A stretch of DNA of 64,000 nt from contig CM065306.1 in assembly GCA_033032175.1 (NCBI GenBank), positions 10,496,001-10,560,000 on the forward strand, read 5' to 3'. The notes under the pieces are model-generated. The model did no database searches and was not told the origin of the DNA. It saw only the letters and a program-made list of their open reading frames with translations. Positions 46,181 through 57,494 of the stretch are shown in pieces (the first letter of the stretch is position 1; every line of letters starts with the position of its first letter). Source of the stretch: Saturnia japonica (taxonomy: Eukaryota > Arthropoda > Insecta > Lepidoptera > Saturniidae). The position numbers were made by a program, and so were the translations under genes.

Positions 46181-46279
46181 TCTCTGAAAATATATCATGT
46201 TCATTAATTGAAATAGTTTAAAACTTATTTGAATCGTGAAATGAATAGCATAGTAATTGCTTGAGGCAACAAGTGTGTG

Positions 46280-46385
46280 GATAACACTAAACACGGGCCG
46301 CTGCCGCTGCACTGCTCCGAGTTCGCGCCCTATCGTTCAAGATTAAGGTCACTACGTCTAATGTCACCCTAAGGTTATGCTGTTC
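46280..46385. other. GC-rich patch with AAGGTCA
   Basis: GGGCCGCTGCCGCTGC is followed by GATTAAGGTCAC, with AAGGTCA at 46345-46351. No ORF or repeat relative was noticed. Confidence 0.3.
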
Positions 46386-48055
46386 GTGTTTATCTGAATT
46401 TATGTTTAATTCTATTAAAATTGTCTCGTATTTCAATGAAAAAATAAATTTTACTTATAATATCAAGTCAATGTGCGTCATTAATAAGATAAACTGCAGA
46501 TATTTGTCCCCTACTTCGACCTTCGGAATGTATAAGTATTTTTGAATTACCTAAGCGTATATTTACTAATTTTAATTTAATAGCATTCTACAATTTCGCA
46601 TAGAATTCTAGAAGCTTGAAAAATGTTTCCGTAGTTTAGCCATTTAGTGTGAAAACTGAAATTTTGTAATTTTTCATGATAGAGATTTGTTCTGCTAATA
46701 TAGCTCTGAAGTAATTGCTCTCTATGTGAAATATGTCTTACACTTGTTAGTAGAAGCGTCTTTATTCCTCCAGATAAATAAATATTTTTAAAGAACTTAG
46801 GCGTATTTAGCTTATTTTACGTATTTTTAACAATTGTGCCATTTGCTTACCGAAGGTGCGGTTTGAAGACAAGGCTTCTAATGAAGGAATATTGATGAAC
46901 TTATAGTGGCGGTGAAAGAATTTTTTTAAAGAGTTCACATGACTGGCTACCGCCCTCTACTTCAGCTTCTACTTAAATCTATACATGCAATTTTTCATGG
47001 CGGTAGGGCATTTTCTAATATCCGCCTGGTTAGTGTTATGGTTAGTAACTTCAGTAATATTTTACTAAAGTATTCTTTTTAGATCCTTTTAAGATTGATA
47101 TAAATTCTCTCAAAAATCAACGTAAAACCCATATGAGCTTAAAATTGTTGCACGTAAAAGTTGTTCAATTCAGTATTTTTAGTATCTCAGGTACAAAATC
47201 TGATCCCTATTATTTGTTTTGATTCCTGAAGAATAATAAAAAAGGATTCATATTAAATAAAAAAATAATCAACCGTCAACGTAATACGTAATGTTTTTTT
47301 CATTATTAGGATGTGTTTTAATTACATAGGATATAGTAATTCAGTGAAAATATTTAAATTATTCACCCTTCGGTTCTCAAGGTCATCATGTGCATCAAGT
47401 TAATTAACATCATCAAGTTATTAACCACGTTTATTCATATTCATTTAACCATCGTAGGTGTCAACTTATGATTACGATAAGTTTTACAAATCTAGAAAAA
47501 TATGGTAAACATAGGTACTGTATAATTAAAAATTATAGCCTGATGAACAGTTCTATGTTCGTACGAGTCATAGAGGCTTGTTTACAGACTCAGTGAAAAC
47601 ACTTCAACGAAAACATTTCAATGTTTATAAAACAGGTTTGCATAACTAACCAGAACAATGGAGACGGAGGTTGGAAATTGCCATAATATCGACCTGCAAT
47701 TTGCTATTGTGGTGACGTATCTCTGTCTTATGATATATTTTAAATAAATTATAGTTTTTATTTAAGATTAAACAAGATTCTATTGAGGGTGACCATGTAT
47801 AGACTGATTATTAGAGCGTTATTCTACAAAGATAGAAGTGTCTGGATTACTGTGAACTTCAGTCACATCCCTAAAATAGATAATTACTAACATCTTGTTA
47901 TAAAATTCCTCATCATCAAGTCAAGCAACAGTCAATAAACACATTTTATTGATACAACAGTTACACAAGTAAATAATCAAGGTCGACTAAAAAAACCATG
48001 GACCAAATTTTTTTTTCAGATAAAAAAAATATTCGAATAGTGTCTCGGGACACCC
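46386..48055. other. anonymous DNA, no gene
   Basis: No gene or repeat was recognised over about 1.7 kb. TCAAGGTCA at 47377-47385 is a perfect FTZ-F1-type site. Confidence 0.35.
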
Positions 48056-48059
48056 GGTA

Positions 48060-48373
48060 GTAACGAAGTTCTTTTCATTATATACTGGCTGCCTTCTCCA
48101 CCATAATAACGCGCCAGCGCATTCATCGAATCTGGTGCGACAGTTTTTAGCAAAACAACTCCGTCAGCCTCCGTACAGTCCCGACATAACACCCAACGAC
48201 GTTTGGCTGTTTCCAAAATTAAATATTTCGCTCAAAGGACACTGGTTTGACGACAAAGAGACGGTTGCAATGAATGCGATGCGTGCGCATCTGGCCATTC
48301 CGAAAACTGATTATCAGAACTGCATCAGGATGTGGGAGCACTGGAAGAGGGACTACTTCGATGAATGCCATTA
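48060..48373 (+). pseudogene. mariner transposase C-terminus, second family
   Basis: It reads HHNNAPAHSSNLVRQFLAKQ, then PPYSPDITPNDVWLFPKLN, then LKGHWFDDKETV, and ends YFDECH, stop. In the family the first motif is H-D-N-A-P-A-H, so the second catalytic aspartate is changed to asparagine here. The third, in SPDxxPxD, is kept. The spacing between these two positions is 30 residues rather than the usual 34, which implies a 12-bp deletion. The upstream part is missing. It is a different mariner family from 37173 and 41996. Confidence 0.8.
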
Positions 48374-49189
48374 GCTGGATGACGAAAAATAAAGTCTGTT
48401 CAAAGTTACAGGTGCAGGATGGATACTTTTGGAACACACTCGTATATATGTACAGTACGAGTGGCCAGTGGTTCGAATCCCGCTGATTGGGGATTTTCTA
48501 TATATATTTTTTTTAGTTTTTGTTTATGAAGTAATGGGAGTTACTATTTGGTTATTCATTATTATTATAGTAGAAATATAAATAAATAATATATTTCATT
48601 CAGTACATTCAATTTATTTATAAAAAAAAAAGAAAAAGCAGTCATGAGGACTGCCGACTGAAGTGAAAATTTAAAACTATAAACAAACAGTTGTTATTTT
48701 TGGTTATCCAAATCAATTGTTTAATTTTTAGGTTATATTGCTATAAAAACTCCGTTTATCGTTAACACGTCACGTAACCATGTCGATGACGACTTACATG
48801 AATTTACTCCCTATCCGAACCTCCCTATAGAAGTTTTCACTTCAATTATTTTATATAAAAAAATTCCAAATCAGCAAGACACCAACCATCGACCACTCGT
48901 ACTATACATACAATAGTGCCTAGAAATCTGGTCATAACATAGCTTTTATAGTTTTGAAAATCTTATATACAGTACGTGTTTTTTTTTACTGTCGTTGGGG
49001 CCCGTTACTTTTTTCAGGTTAGCTCCCATTCTGTAATAAGTAACTTCGTTACAAAAGTTTAACTTGCTTGATATTAAACTTTTGTGATCTCATTCTGTTA
49101 TCTTCTTTTATTTATTGTGATGTTGTGTTTGGGTTCAGATTAATGCAAAAACTTCTCTAAACTTACATCGGGTCCAAAATACATGTATC
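48374..49189. other. anonymous DNA, no gene
   Basis: No gene was recognised. GTGGTTCGAATCCCGC at about 48470-48485 resembles a tRNA B box, but no A box precedes it. Confidence 0.35.
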
Positions 49190-49376
49190 ACATTGTTGGG
49201 TTTTCATAAATGGCAACACGGGCTCACCCGGGTATGTGACGCGCCTAGCGCCATCTGCGAGTCGTTGAGAAGCCGTTGCGACAACTGAATCGCTCGCGCA
49301 CGCTAATGTGTCCCATCTCTGGAGCGAAGCCACGTCCCGGGACACAAGACCCGACTTGCGACAGCCCAAGGTGAGT
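49190..49376 (+). other. GC-rich segment ending in splice-donor consensus
   Basis: The GC-rich sequence ends CAGCCCAAG|GTGAGT at 49371-49376, a near-perfect 5' splice site. All three forward frames have stops, so if it is an exon it would be untranslated. TAGCGCCATCTGC at 49246-49258 reads as a CTCF-type core on the minus strand. Transcription cannot be shown from sequence. Confidence 0.3.
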
Positions 49377-49419
49377 GGAACCGTGCACATGCCATAATAC
49401 TACCTTAATTTCAAATTTA

Positions 49420-49740
49420 AAACAGCTATCGAACCACACACACATTCTGCTACAATATACCCAAATGGTCTCATATCTCACCGTTTATTAATAGCATCAA
49501 TATATTGAATATGTGTTCAAGGAGATACTTACATTTAGCATGTTTTACATATAATATTATTTTGAACAAAAAACCAGAATACCTTTATAATAAATTTGAC
49601 TGGTACTCGTATAAGAACATTCATAATATTTATACTAGATCTAAAATAAGACACAATGTATCCATATACCCACACACAATTCTGTAGGTCAGAATAGGGT
49701 ATTTGACTATGTTAAAAATATGATCCTTTTAGGTGTAATT
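49420..49740 (+). pseudogene. LINE reverse transcriptase C-terminal part, 5' piece
   Basis: It reads IPKWSHISPFINSINILNMC and then SRRYLHLACFTYNIILNKKP, EYLYNKFDWY, then HNIYTRSKIRHNVSIYPHTI. This is the DHI.P....L.IL..RR..H....Y.IL.....YL......HN.R block that follows the palm domain in CR1-like elements. The remaining C-terminal part resumes at 50365. Confidence 0.7.
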
Positions 49741-49744
49741 AAAA

Positions 49745-50364
49745 AATACATTTTTTTTTTAACAAATAGTTATTATAAAACTCAAAGTTTAGTTGATTCT
49801 CTAATTAAATCACGTGCCAGTATATTGTAATTGCCTAACGAGAAAATTTGGATGAACCAAGTGACTTTCTTGTTAATTAGCCTTTAGCAAACATTATTAT
49901 ATTATCCAATAAATATATTTATAACATAGTTTTCACGTCTAGACAGCTGTACCAACTTTGATGAATTTTGTTATAGAGATAGATTGGAACTTAGGAAAGG
50001 ACATAGGATACTTTTTGTAGTGAAAATAAAACTTTAAGGGTAGAAAATAGGGGATGAAAGTTTCTATGAACAAAATATGGGAGCACCAAATGCGCATGCG
50101 TGATAATGGTGAAATGACATCGGCGGCCATACCAACCAGTTTGTTGATTGTCAATCTGGTTTGTTGATATATTGACATTGTTATACTTAATAAGAAATGT
50201 ATTGTATTTCAGCTATAAATTCAGCTATCTGCCAGTGAAAGTCCCTTAAAAATCGGTCCAACCGTTTCGGAGAATACCCACAACAAACAAACAGACAGAC
50301 AGACAAAATTAAAAAAAATACAAAATTTTGAAGAAAAACACTTACTGTTGTAATAATGATCATT
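49745..50364. mobile_element. Helitron-derived insertion within LINE
   Basis: 49945-50190 matches the 5' half of Helitron E (25379-26362) in plus orientation (GAGATAGATTGGAACTTAGG, GAAAGGACATAGGATAC). 50210-50320 matches the 5' end of family D in minus orientation (ACCGTTTCGGAGAATACC, CAGACAGACAGACAAA). The insertion separates two consecutive LINE ORF pieces. Confidence 0.6.
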
Positions 50365-50923
50365 TTAGATAGATGGTTTTTGAAAACAGTGGTTTCAAAT
50401 ATGCGGCGTCAAAATTTTGGAATGATATACCTCCCTCTTTGCGTTTTAAAGGTAATTTCGCTTTTAAGAGGCATTTAAAAATAATAGCCTTAGAATGGCA
50501 AATAATATATTAAATTATTATTTATTAACTCTATCGACCGCATTTAAAATTTAATTTAATTCATGACTGTACGCAATTTCCAGGCTTCTTATTTATTCTA
50601 CTAGGTACTTATATTACTTTTTTTTTTGTTTTTGTTGTTGCTATCTTATGAAGGCAGACGTTAATTAAAACTGAGCGCGAAATCTCTATGAGATTTTTCA
50701 AATTATTACCAGTTATATCTGAAAGGTTTCGCTAAAAACAGCGTCGTTTGGTGATTTTCCTCACGGGCGACTAAACAGCTGATACCAAATCTTTTTGTCA
50801 CAACGGTTATTTCTCTTGCTTTTATTTTTAATATTATATGTTTTATTAGGTTTTTTTTCATGTCTTTGTTTTATGTTTGTGTATCTTGTGACAATAAATA
50901 ATTTTTCTTTCTTTCTTTCTTTC
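50365..50923 (+). pseudogene. LINE C-terminus and 3' end
   Basis: It reads MVFENSGFKYAASKFWNDIP and then PSLRFKGNFAFKRHLK, the SF.YAA.K.WN..P.SLR......FK.HL signature that closes CR1-like ORF2. It continues the piece at 49420. The 3' UTR ends TTGTGACAATAAATAATT followed by a TTTC microsatellite (50905-50923), a typical LINE tail. Confidence 0.8.
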
Positions 50924-51779
50924 AAAATTAAGTTCTCAGGGTGCGGAGGATTGATTTTATCTTTCGTTACAATCTTCTTATGATGGAAATAAGTATGTAT
51001 TATTTACACATAGTGTGTAACATAGATTATAAAAAAAAACATTCGAAATTCGTATGATCTCCCAAATGTTTGTGGGAACAAGCTGCATTACTGACATTAT
51101 TCTAGGAAATAATACAAGTGTCGGTGTACTACTGTTTATAAACTGATTAAAGCAATAAGTGTTCGCGTCTGGACATCGATGAGTCAGGACCGTCTGTGTC
51201 AGGGGCTCACGTGCCTAACTGCTCCTAATAATTGCTATTGTATCAATAAACCACATGACTAATTTAGTTTAAGCTTTCGTAATAGTTTTATACTTCCTTG
51301 TGTGATGTTATGTTCGAGTCATTTTTTATTTTTCTTCCTTTTTTATTTATTACACAAAAATACTTAAATAATATCTTTCCATTGTTAAATATTCACACAA
51401 TTATAAGTTGATAAAAGCATTACGAATAAATAAATCACAAAATGCATTAATTATTATTTGTAAATATTGGTCTTCAAATTGTAGAAGCCATTGTTTTATT
51501 TTACTTTTTACAAGATAATGTAAATTTGGTAACTTAATGAATGTGTTTAGTTATTTATTTTAATTCACGATTCCTTTATATATTTTCTGTACTATATTAT
51601 ATTTGAATTTAATAATATATGTGAATGCTAAACTAGAGCCTCATAGCTTTTGCTTTACTTACGTTGTAATAAGAAATAATTTGATTTTTATTTATTTAAT
51701 TATTTTCTAAAATTATTTCAAAACAAAATATATGTGTTTTATATGTGCTAAGATTTCAAGGTCTGGTGCAAATGGTCAC
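50924..51779. other. AT-rich DNA, no gene
   Basis: No gene or repeat was recognised. Confidence 0.35.
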
Positions 51780-51970
51780 AATGAGTTAGATAAACGTGGG
51801 AGGCGGGAGCGCGGTGAAGTGCGTCTTTGCCGAATATAAATTTTTTCGCAAACACAAGGTCGAGGCTGAATCATTTGACTTCCTAGATCTACATCGTTCG
51901 TTGCGACCTTGCACGGCAACTACCGCCACTGCCCAACGATTCGAGCTGCACCGTACCTCTTACTTAACAC
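51780..51970. other. moderately GC-rich patch
   Basis: GGGAGGCGGGAGCGCGG and ACAAGGTCGAGGC occur. A 75-codon frame has no domain. Function is unknown. Confidence 0.3.
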
Positions 51971-52084
51971 CGTCAATTGTTTCATCTTTAACGCATAGCC
52001 ACAATTTGTATGTAATATATTAATAAAAAAAAATTTTTCTTTACTATACACAATAGTTTAGTTTTCATCAAGGTTAATTTCAAA

Positions 52085-52150
52085 TTAAGTCTCGACATGG
52101 GTGTAGTCAGATACGGGCAAGGGGGCCGTTGCCTCCTCCCTCTAGCAAGG
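52085..52150. repeat. short repeat fragment (GTAGTCAG...GGGGGCC)
   Basis: GGTGTAGTCAGATACGGGCA followed by AGGGGGCCGTTGCCTCC resembles a widespread lepidopteran repeat end also suggested at 5174 and 6090. It is too short to classify. Confidence 0.3.
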
Positions 52151-52189
52151 TAAGCGTTGCAAATATAAGGTAGGTGGATTAGCGCGTAA

Positions 52190-52293
52190 TAACTGTGCGG
52201 ATGTGGAACGCTGTTCCAGTCAACGATTTCGCACCTTCCTATGATATTGGGTCCATCACACGAGGCGTGACAAGACATATTAACAAGCCGGAT
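52190..52293 (+). pseudogene. LINE C-terminal remnant
   Basis: One frame reads RMWNAVPVNDFAPSYDIGSI and then TRGVTRHINKPD, stop, the R.WN.LP......Y....FK..V..HL pattern of a non-LTR ORF2 end. Only about 35 codons survive. Confidence 0.6.
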
Positions 52294-52489
52294 TGACGAA
52301 AAAGACTGAAGATGGAAACTGTCACCAACGGTAGCCAATGTTTTTGGACTGTACCATATCTACACTAGGTAATCCAAGTTTGGTAATATTAAAAAAAATA
52401 ACATTACTTTTACCTTGCCTGCCTAACTCGCAAATCTTGGCCACGGCCCATGGCTATCGATGTTATACTTTTTGCTTATTAGAAGCTCT

Positions 52490-52585
52490 CTCATAGTGGT
52501 GCTATATGCCCAGGGCCTTACCTGGCTATTTTGCCGCTCTGGACAAAAATAGTTTTTCCCGCCCATTATAATGAAACCTTATAAG
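52490..52585. repeat. repeat N fragment
   Basis: ATGCCCAGGGCCTTACCTGG and TTTGCCGCTCTGGACAAA resemble, in other order or orientation, the repeat at 56050-56235. Confidence 0.35.
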
Positions 52586-52689
52586 CTACTAGTGGTGCCC
52601 TCGTATTTTAATTTTTATTATTATTAGTAGTATTATTTCGTAATTTAATTTTTACTCATATTATTATTAACAGTTCTCAAAGCTTCTCA

Positions 52690-53345
52690 GTTGAGAAATG
52701 ACATAACTATACTTTCCGGGTACAAAATTTCGTAAGTACTCTTTTTCGATTTTTAAAAGTAAGTATTGTTGACAATTCTTGTAGCATATTTATTATGGAA
52801 TGATATGTATGAAAACTTAGGATTTCATTCAAATCGGATGAGATTTAATTTAAAAAAAAAAGTCAGTGTGTGTCTGTCAGCTCCGAGGCATGACTAGAGC
52901 TTACTCCTTAAGTACGATTGTCTTTGAATATGCAATAGGAAAGAGGTGATTGACTAAATAACCAACTGACTGATTGAATAATCAATTGAGATGAGATCAA
53001 TGATTGATTGAATTAAGGTGTAAATGATTTATGTATACATGACTACAAAATGAAAGGTGCGCAAAGTACATTTCGCAGAAAAACGTGACGCTACTTGTTA
53101 ACGCTTATATAAATTTCACTCCTCAAAAAATATCAATGCCACGAGCCACAACCCAAAAATGTTTTTTTTTTGTTATATAGTTCATCAATAATTGAATGAC
53201 GTATGCTTATCTACAAATTTTAATTTTAATTGGTTGAAAATTCATAAATTTAAAAAAAGTAATATTGCTAATTTTTATGAGCCAGACATTATATAAGCTT
53301 CCCGTGTACAGAATTTCTTAGAAAAAACAGGCCATTTTTTAGTTC
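52690..53345 (-). mobile_element. degenerate Helitron family A pieces
   Basis: TTTCCGGGTACAAAATTTCG, TTGACAATTCTTGTAGC and TTCCCGTGTACAGAATTTC are minus-strand family A units. Order and ends are scrambled by decay, and GATTGAT-type short repeats lie at about 52975-53010. Confidence 0.5.
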
Positions 53346-53649
53346 AAACTTAATTTTTATCAAATAAGAATAGCCAATAGTACCTACTATGTAGTCACAT
53401 AATGAATTTGTTAATCTTAAAAAGTAAACAAATCAAATCACATTTTTTTTCCTGAGAATAATGAGCTCTTTATAACCTTTAGTAACCTTTAGTACACTAT
53501 TTTTTTTTTTGTTTTAATAAAATTGTGGATGAGCCCTGACAGCATAAAATAAGATAAACTTGTCAACGAAAAGATGATTTATTCAATGACATGATCTGTG
53601 ACCAACGCGGTCAAAACTGGATGCGATCATTGTATGTTACGAGGCATAA
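53346..53649. other. AT-rich DNA, no gene
   Basis: No gene was recognised. Confidence 0.3.
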
Positions 53650-55318
53650 TGAATATTAATTTGATACTTGAAAGATCTTGACTGTTGAAGTCTACGTTCC
53701 GCCTAACACTGATCCAACTCCAAAACTATGAGAGTCTTCAGCTGAATCCGCAAAACTGTTATGACTACCTAAGGAGCAGCGTGGACAATTATAATGACGG
53801 ATTCATGGAAACTATCTTACTTATTTAAAACTCGCTGTATAAACGTAACCAAAAAACTCTCGCACTTTACTCTTAAACTCATGCAGGAGAGCCGTGAGAT
53901 GATGCTGCAGTTTACAAGTGATGCCTGTGCGTAACAGCAGCTTAATAGATGGAGCTCGAAGTCATTGAAAAGTGACATACCACAGTTGAATACTAATCGT
54001 ATTAAATGGGCGCTAGAACGAAATAAAGGCTCCAAAGTATTCGCGAGAGATTTGTTTATTGAGCAGGGTCAGCTAACAAAGCTGAAGACTGATGACTGAT
54101 GACTGCAGAGTCTTTTCATCCAAACCTGACCTCTTGAGCTCTCTTGGCTAGAGAAGTTCTGTTGATAGTTATAAAAAATCAACGAAAAAACTAGATACGA
54201 AACTCAAGGCCTAAGAACCAGATTAACCTGGCATTATACAGAACACATCCCGCACGTCAGTCTTTTTCCCATCAAAAAGCTAAACTATTATAGGAGATTG
54301 GTAAACTAGTACTTACTATACTTAGAGTCCTTAACCACCGTAGGCATGGAACAGAAGACCGGAGACCTGCCCCTTTGCTTAGCGTTTGTAGACTACGAGA
54401 AAGTCTTCAATTCGATTGCGATCTGGATGCCTGCAGTACAGAATACTGCCACAGAGACACTGCTCTAGTGTTGATCAAAGTGTTGAAGGGTTTTTAAGAA
54501 AACGCCACCATCTCAGTCCGACTGCAGAATCAGATCTCGAAACCAATCTTGTTGCAGCGGGGAGTCAGACCAGGAGACGTTACATCTCCTAAGATATTCA
54601 GGGTTTTAAAGTTCTGAACTGGGGAGTACTAGATATCTATATAAACAGCGAGTTCATCACCAACCTTTGGATTCCTGACGACATAGTAGTCTTGGTTAAG
54701 ACCATGGAGGATCTCAGTCTAATGCTTGATAGCCTCAGCAAAGCCTCAGAAGGAGTTGGTCTGAGGACTTGGACAAAATGAAGATTATATCGAACGCCAG
54801 AGCTGCGCCGACTCCCGGAAAGATCTACGCGTTAAGTTGTTCATGAATGTGTTTACCTGGGACATATTATGCAGTTACGTAGATCCAGTTTCGAGAAAGA
54901 GGTTAATCGTTGAATTCAACTCGGATGGGCAGCATTCGGGAAGCTTCGCAACATTTTTTCATCCAAAATACCGCAGTGTCTCGAGACGAAAGTCTTTGAC
55001 CAGTGTGTATTGCCAGTAATTGTATATGGTGCTGAGAAGTAGTAGTTAACAATGGACCCCATGAAAAAGATGGAGAGAGCTATGCTTGGAGCTTCTCTTC
55101 GTGATCGAATTAGAAATGTGTAGATTCGCAGAAGGATCTCAGAATAGCTAGACTTAAGTGACAGTAGGCGGGCAAAACGCAGCATGCACAGACCCACCAC
55201 AAGGTGGACCGACGATTAGGTGAGGGTGGCGGAAAGCTATTAGATACACGTAGCGCAGGAACGGTCGTTTTGGCAATATTTGTGGGGGGCATATATCCAG
55301 CAGTGGACTACTTTAAAT
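53650..55318 (+). pseudogene. RTE-like LINE ORF relic
   Basis: The order of the reverse-transcriptase ORF is kept across broken frames. The linker reads SREMMLQFTSDA... and SKVFARDLFIEQGQLTKLK (53885-54095). The first palm motif is LPLCLAFVDYEKVFNSIAIW (about 54370-54425). IPDDIVVLVKTMEDLSLML follows (54675-54730); the family normally has FADD, here PDD. Then come QLGWAAFGKLRNIFSS and KVFDQCVLPVIVYGAE (about 54920-55040), then MERAMLGASLRDRIRN (about 55070-55120), and finally RPTTRWTDD and the end IQQWTTLN. Many stops and frameshifts occur, and a stretch between 54245 and 54330 is deleted relative to the family. It is clearly dead. Confidence 0.85.
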
Positions 55319-55536
55319 TGAAATAATTATACATTATGTTTAATACATTATGTATCATAAGGAATATGGAATAACGATAACGCTAAATCATATCCGAGAA
55401 AACATTGCTTCCATTACGATATCTTGCAATACGCTGCTTAAACATTTTAATATAAATAATTGTATGGGATTAAACGACTCAAAATAAAACTATATCATTT
55501 AACTTTAATTCGTAATGACTACTTTTATGTTACAAA

Positions 55537-55816
55537 TGTAGCGACATCGATGAAGCGACAACCGTTGGGCAGCAGCCCTCTAGACATAACACCCGTGTGG
55601 TTGGAGGATCCTCCCTTTTGTATAGTGGATGAGGAACTTTACACCCTGTCCCTCACATTACCCCAAAGTGGTGACCCCGAGCATGAACGTCAGCGCTCAG
55701 CCTTCGCAAAGCTACGTCATCGTGACGTCATTGAAAAGGGAGGATCTTCCGACCAGACGGGTGTTATATCTGGTGGGCTGCTGCCCAACGGTTGTCGTTA
55801 CATCGATTTCACTACA
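55537..55816. repeat. inverted repeat with 83-bp arms
   Basis: Arms at 55537-55619 and 55734-55816 are reverse complements with about a dozen differences, centred on GACAACCGTTGGGCAGCAGC. The 114-bp loop holds ACGTCA-TCG-TGACGT at 55714-55728 and a CCCCAAAGTGGTGACCCCGA stretch. I associate that stretch with the leader or gag start of insect LTR retrotransposons. A 123-codon frame crosses the whole structure but changes meaning at the arms, so it is not called coding. Confidence 0.75.
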
Positions 55817-56049
55817 CAAAGAAAATTATAAAAATGCTTAGGTTGTGTTTACGTAGTCTTTTGACCTATAAAACAGTAGACCTTATCAAAATAATAAATT
55901 AATTCGTTGTCATAAGTACCTACTGTGAGTACATTTTAAGTAATGATGTTCCTCTTTATAAATAACAAAAACGTGTGGAGCCGCACGTAAAGGTAGTAAT
56001 TTTTAAAGTAACAGAAGTAGAAATCTGTATTAAAATTAAACCTGCAGAG
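55817..56049. other. AT-rich DNA, no gene
   Basis: No gene was recognised. Confidence 0.3.
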
Positions 56050-56235
56050 CGCTACTCTGTTACGGTTAACATTTTTTTTTTTATTTAGCCAGAGCGCTAT
56101 GTTACCTACACTAAACAGTTGGATCCAATACTTTTTAGCTGCTCACCGCACCGCGCTGGGCTTAATTTGCTGCCCCTAATATTTGCTGCTCTGGGCATTT
56201 GCCCGGCTTGCCCTCCCCCTGGATCAGGCCCTGTA
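56050..56235. repeat. dispersed repeat N
   Basis: TGCCCCTAATATTTGCTGCT, CTGGGCATTTGCCCGGCTTG and CCCCCTGGATCAGGCCCTG form a GC-rich segment like a frequent lepidopteran repeat. A related fragment lies at 52490-52585. Confidence 0.45.
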
Positions 56236-56772
56236 TGTGCCGGTAAGTCTTCTATATAATATTGTTCTACGGTTTCATATACCTAGTTTCAATAAACAGT
56301 CGAATTATAGATAAGCTAGTTACGTGTAAGTGGTATTTAGTATTTATCTTTACTTACTTATCTGATATTGTGTAAATATGAATTTGGCAGTTCCTCATCA
56401 CGTTGTTCCGTATCTACGCAATACTCGCAAAATGTGTATGCGGATAAAAATATCCAGGGTCAGGCTCAAGGTTTTACTGTTTTTCTGATTAGGACTCGTG
56501 CCGATAAGACTTACTCACTGTTAAATAAAATTCAAACCTTTGCTGAAGGCTTAAGTTCTAATTTCAATTATCTATTTGACAGAAAAAAAACAATAACTGT
56601 AATTCTGGTTATTTCTTAGTTTCATAAATTTGCATTTTACTTTTTTTATACGTCTGTGATAAACAAATACATATGTATGTGACATGATGAAATAACAATT
56701 ATTTGCTGAAGTGTTTTTTTTTCGCATAGTTGCTGTGTATTCATTAATTTAGGTATATAATTTTGTAATATA
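56236..56772. other. anonymous DNA, no gene
   Basis: An 83-codon frame at 56368-56619 (QNVYADKNIQGQAQGFTVF region) is not recognised and lacks splice or start support. Confidence 0.3.
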
Positions 56773-56955
56773 TTAGCTATGCCCGCAGCTCCGCTCGCGT
56801 GGAATACAGAATTATAGTTCATGAAGGTATCGTGTTTTTTTTTATAAGGTCCATGTAACCTAAGGAGTAAAACAAACACTTTTATCAAAAAAAAATCAGT
56901 AGTTTTTGCGTAATGCGTGCACAACGACAAACTACAATCATTTTATTAACGTAAA
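56773..56955 (-). mobile_element. Helitron family C, copy 3
   Basis: The minus-strand 3' end is GCGAGCGGAGCTGCGGGCAT followed by AGCTAA (CTAA at 56773-56776). The interior GTTTGTCGTTGTGCACGCAT and AAAAACTACTGA matches copies at 20481 and 24041. It is noncoding. Confidence 0.7.
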
Positions 56956-57022
56956 TATATTAAATGTTTAAGTTATAAATGTATTTAAAGTATCATCATA
57001 CATATTATAAACATAATTGTTA

Positions 57023-57290
57023 TCTATACAAATAATAGAGTTGGAATGTCTGTTTGTAATGTCAAAATAACAGCTTTTTACTAAATGAATATAAGGTAAG
57101 AGGTAATGTAACATTAAAATGGGTCAGTGAGGGGAGCTCTGAAACTATAAAAGATAGAAAAATATGTTATAAAGAACAATAACATCGATTTTAAAGATAG
57201 GAAAAATTGCATTTATAGGTTTTCACGAGCTGGGACTCGATCCTAAAAATTTTTAGAATAAAAAGTACTTATGTAATTTTATTACGACAA
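57023..57290 (+). mobile_element. Helitron family H, 5' part
   Basis: A|TCTATACAAATAATAGAG at 57023, followed by TTGGAATGTCTGTTTGTA, matches the 5' end at 15796. The 3' end was not found. Confidence 0.55.
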
Positions 57291-57494
57291 TTGATAGTGT
57301 AGTTTGTAAAGAATAATTAATCTTGTTAGGAAACCCTGTGTCTTATATTATATATTTTTATTTATTTCAGATTTACATCCAATATTGTTGGTTAACTTAG
57401 CCTATGTTAGTAAGGACAAAAACACATTTTGCAAATATTTACACACACAAGCAAAATCAGTAATTTGCATAGGTACACACGCTTTTAATTAATT

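Noticed and set aside
48460..48500. tRNA-like GTGGTTCGAATCCCGC
   Set aside because: A B box alone without an A box or cloverleaf, so neither a tRNA gene nor a definable SINE.
52975..53010. GATTGAT short repeats as a satellite
   Set aside because: Too few and too irregular; ordinary simple-sequence DNA.
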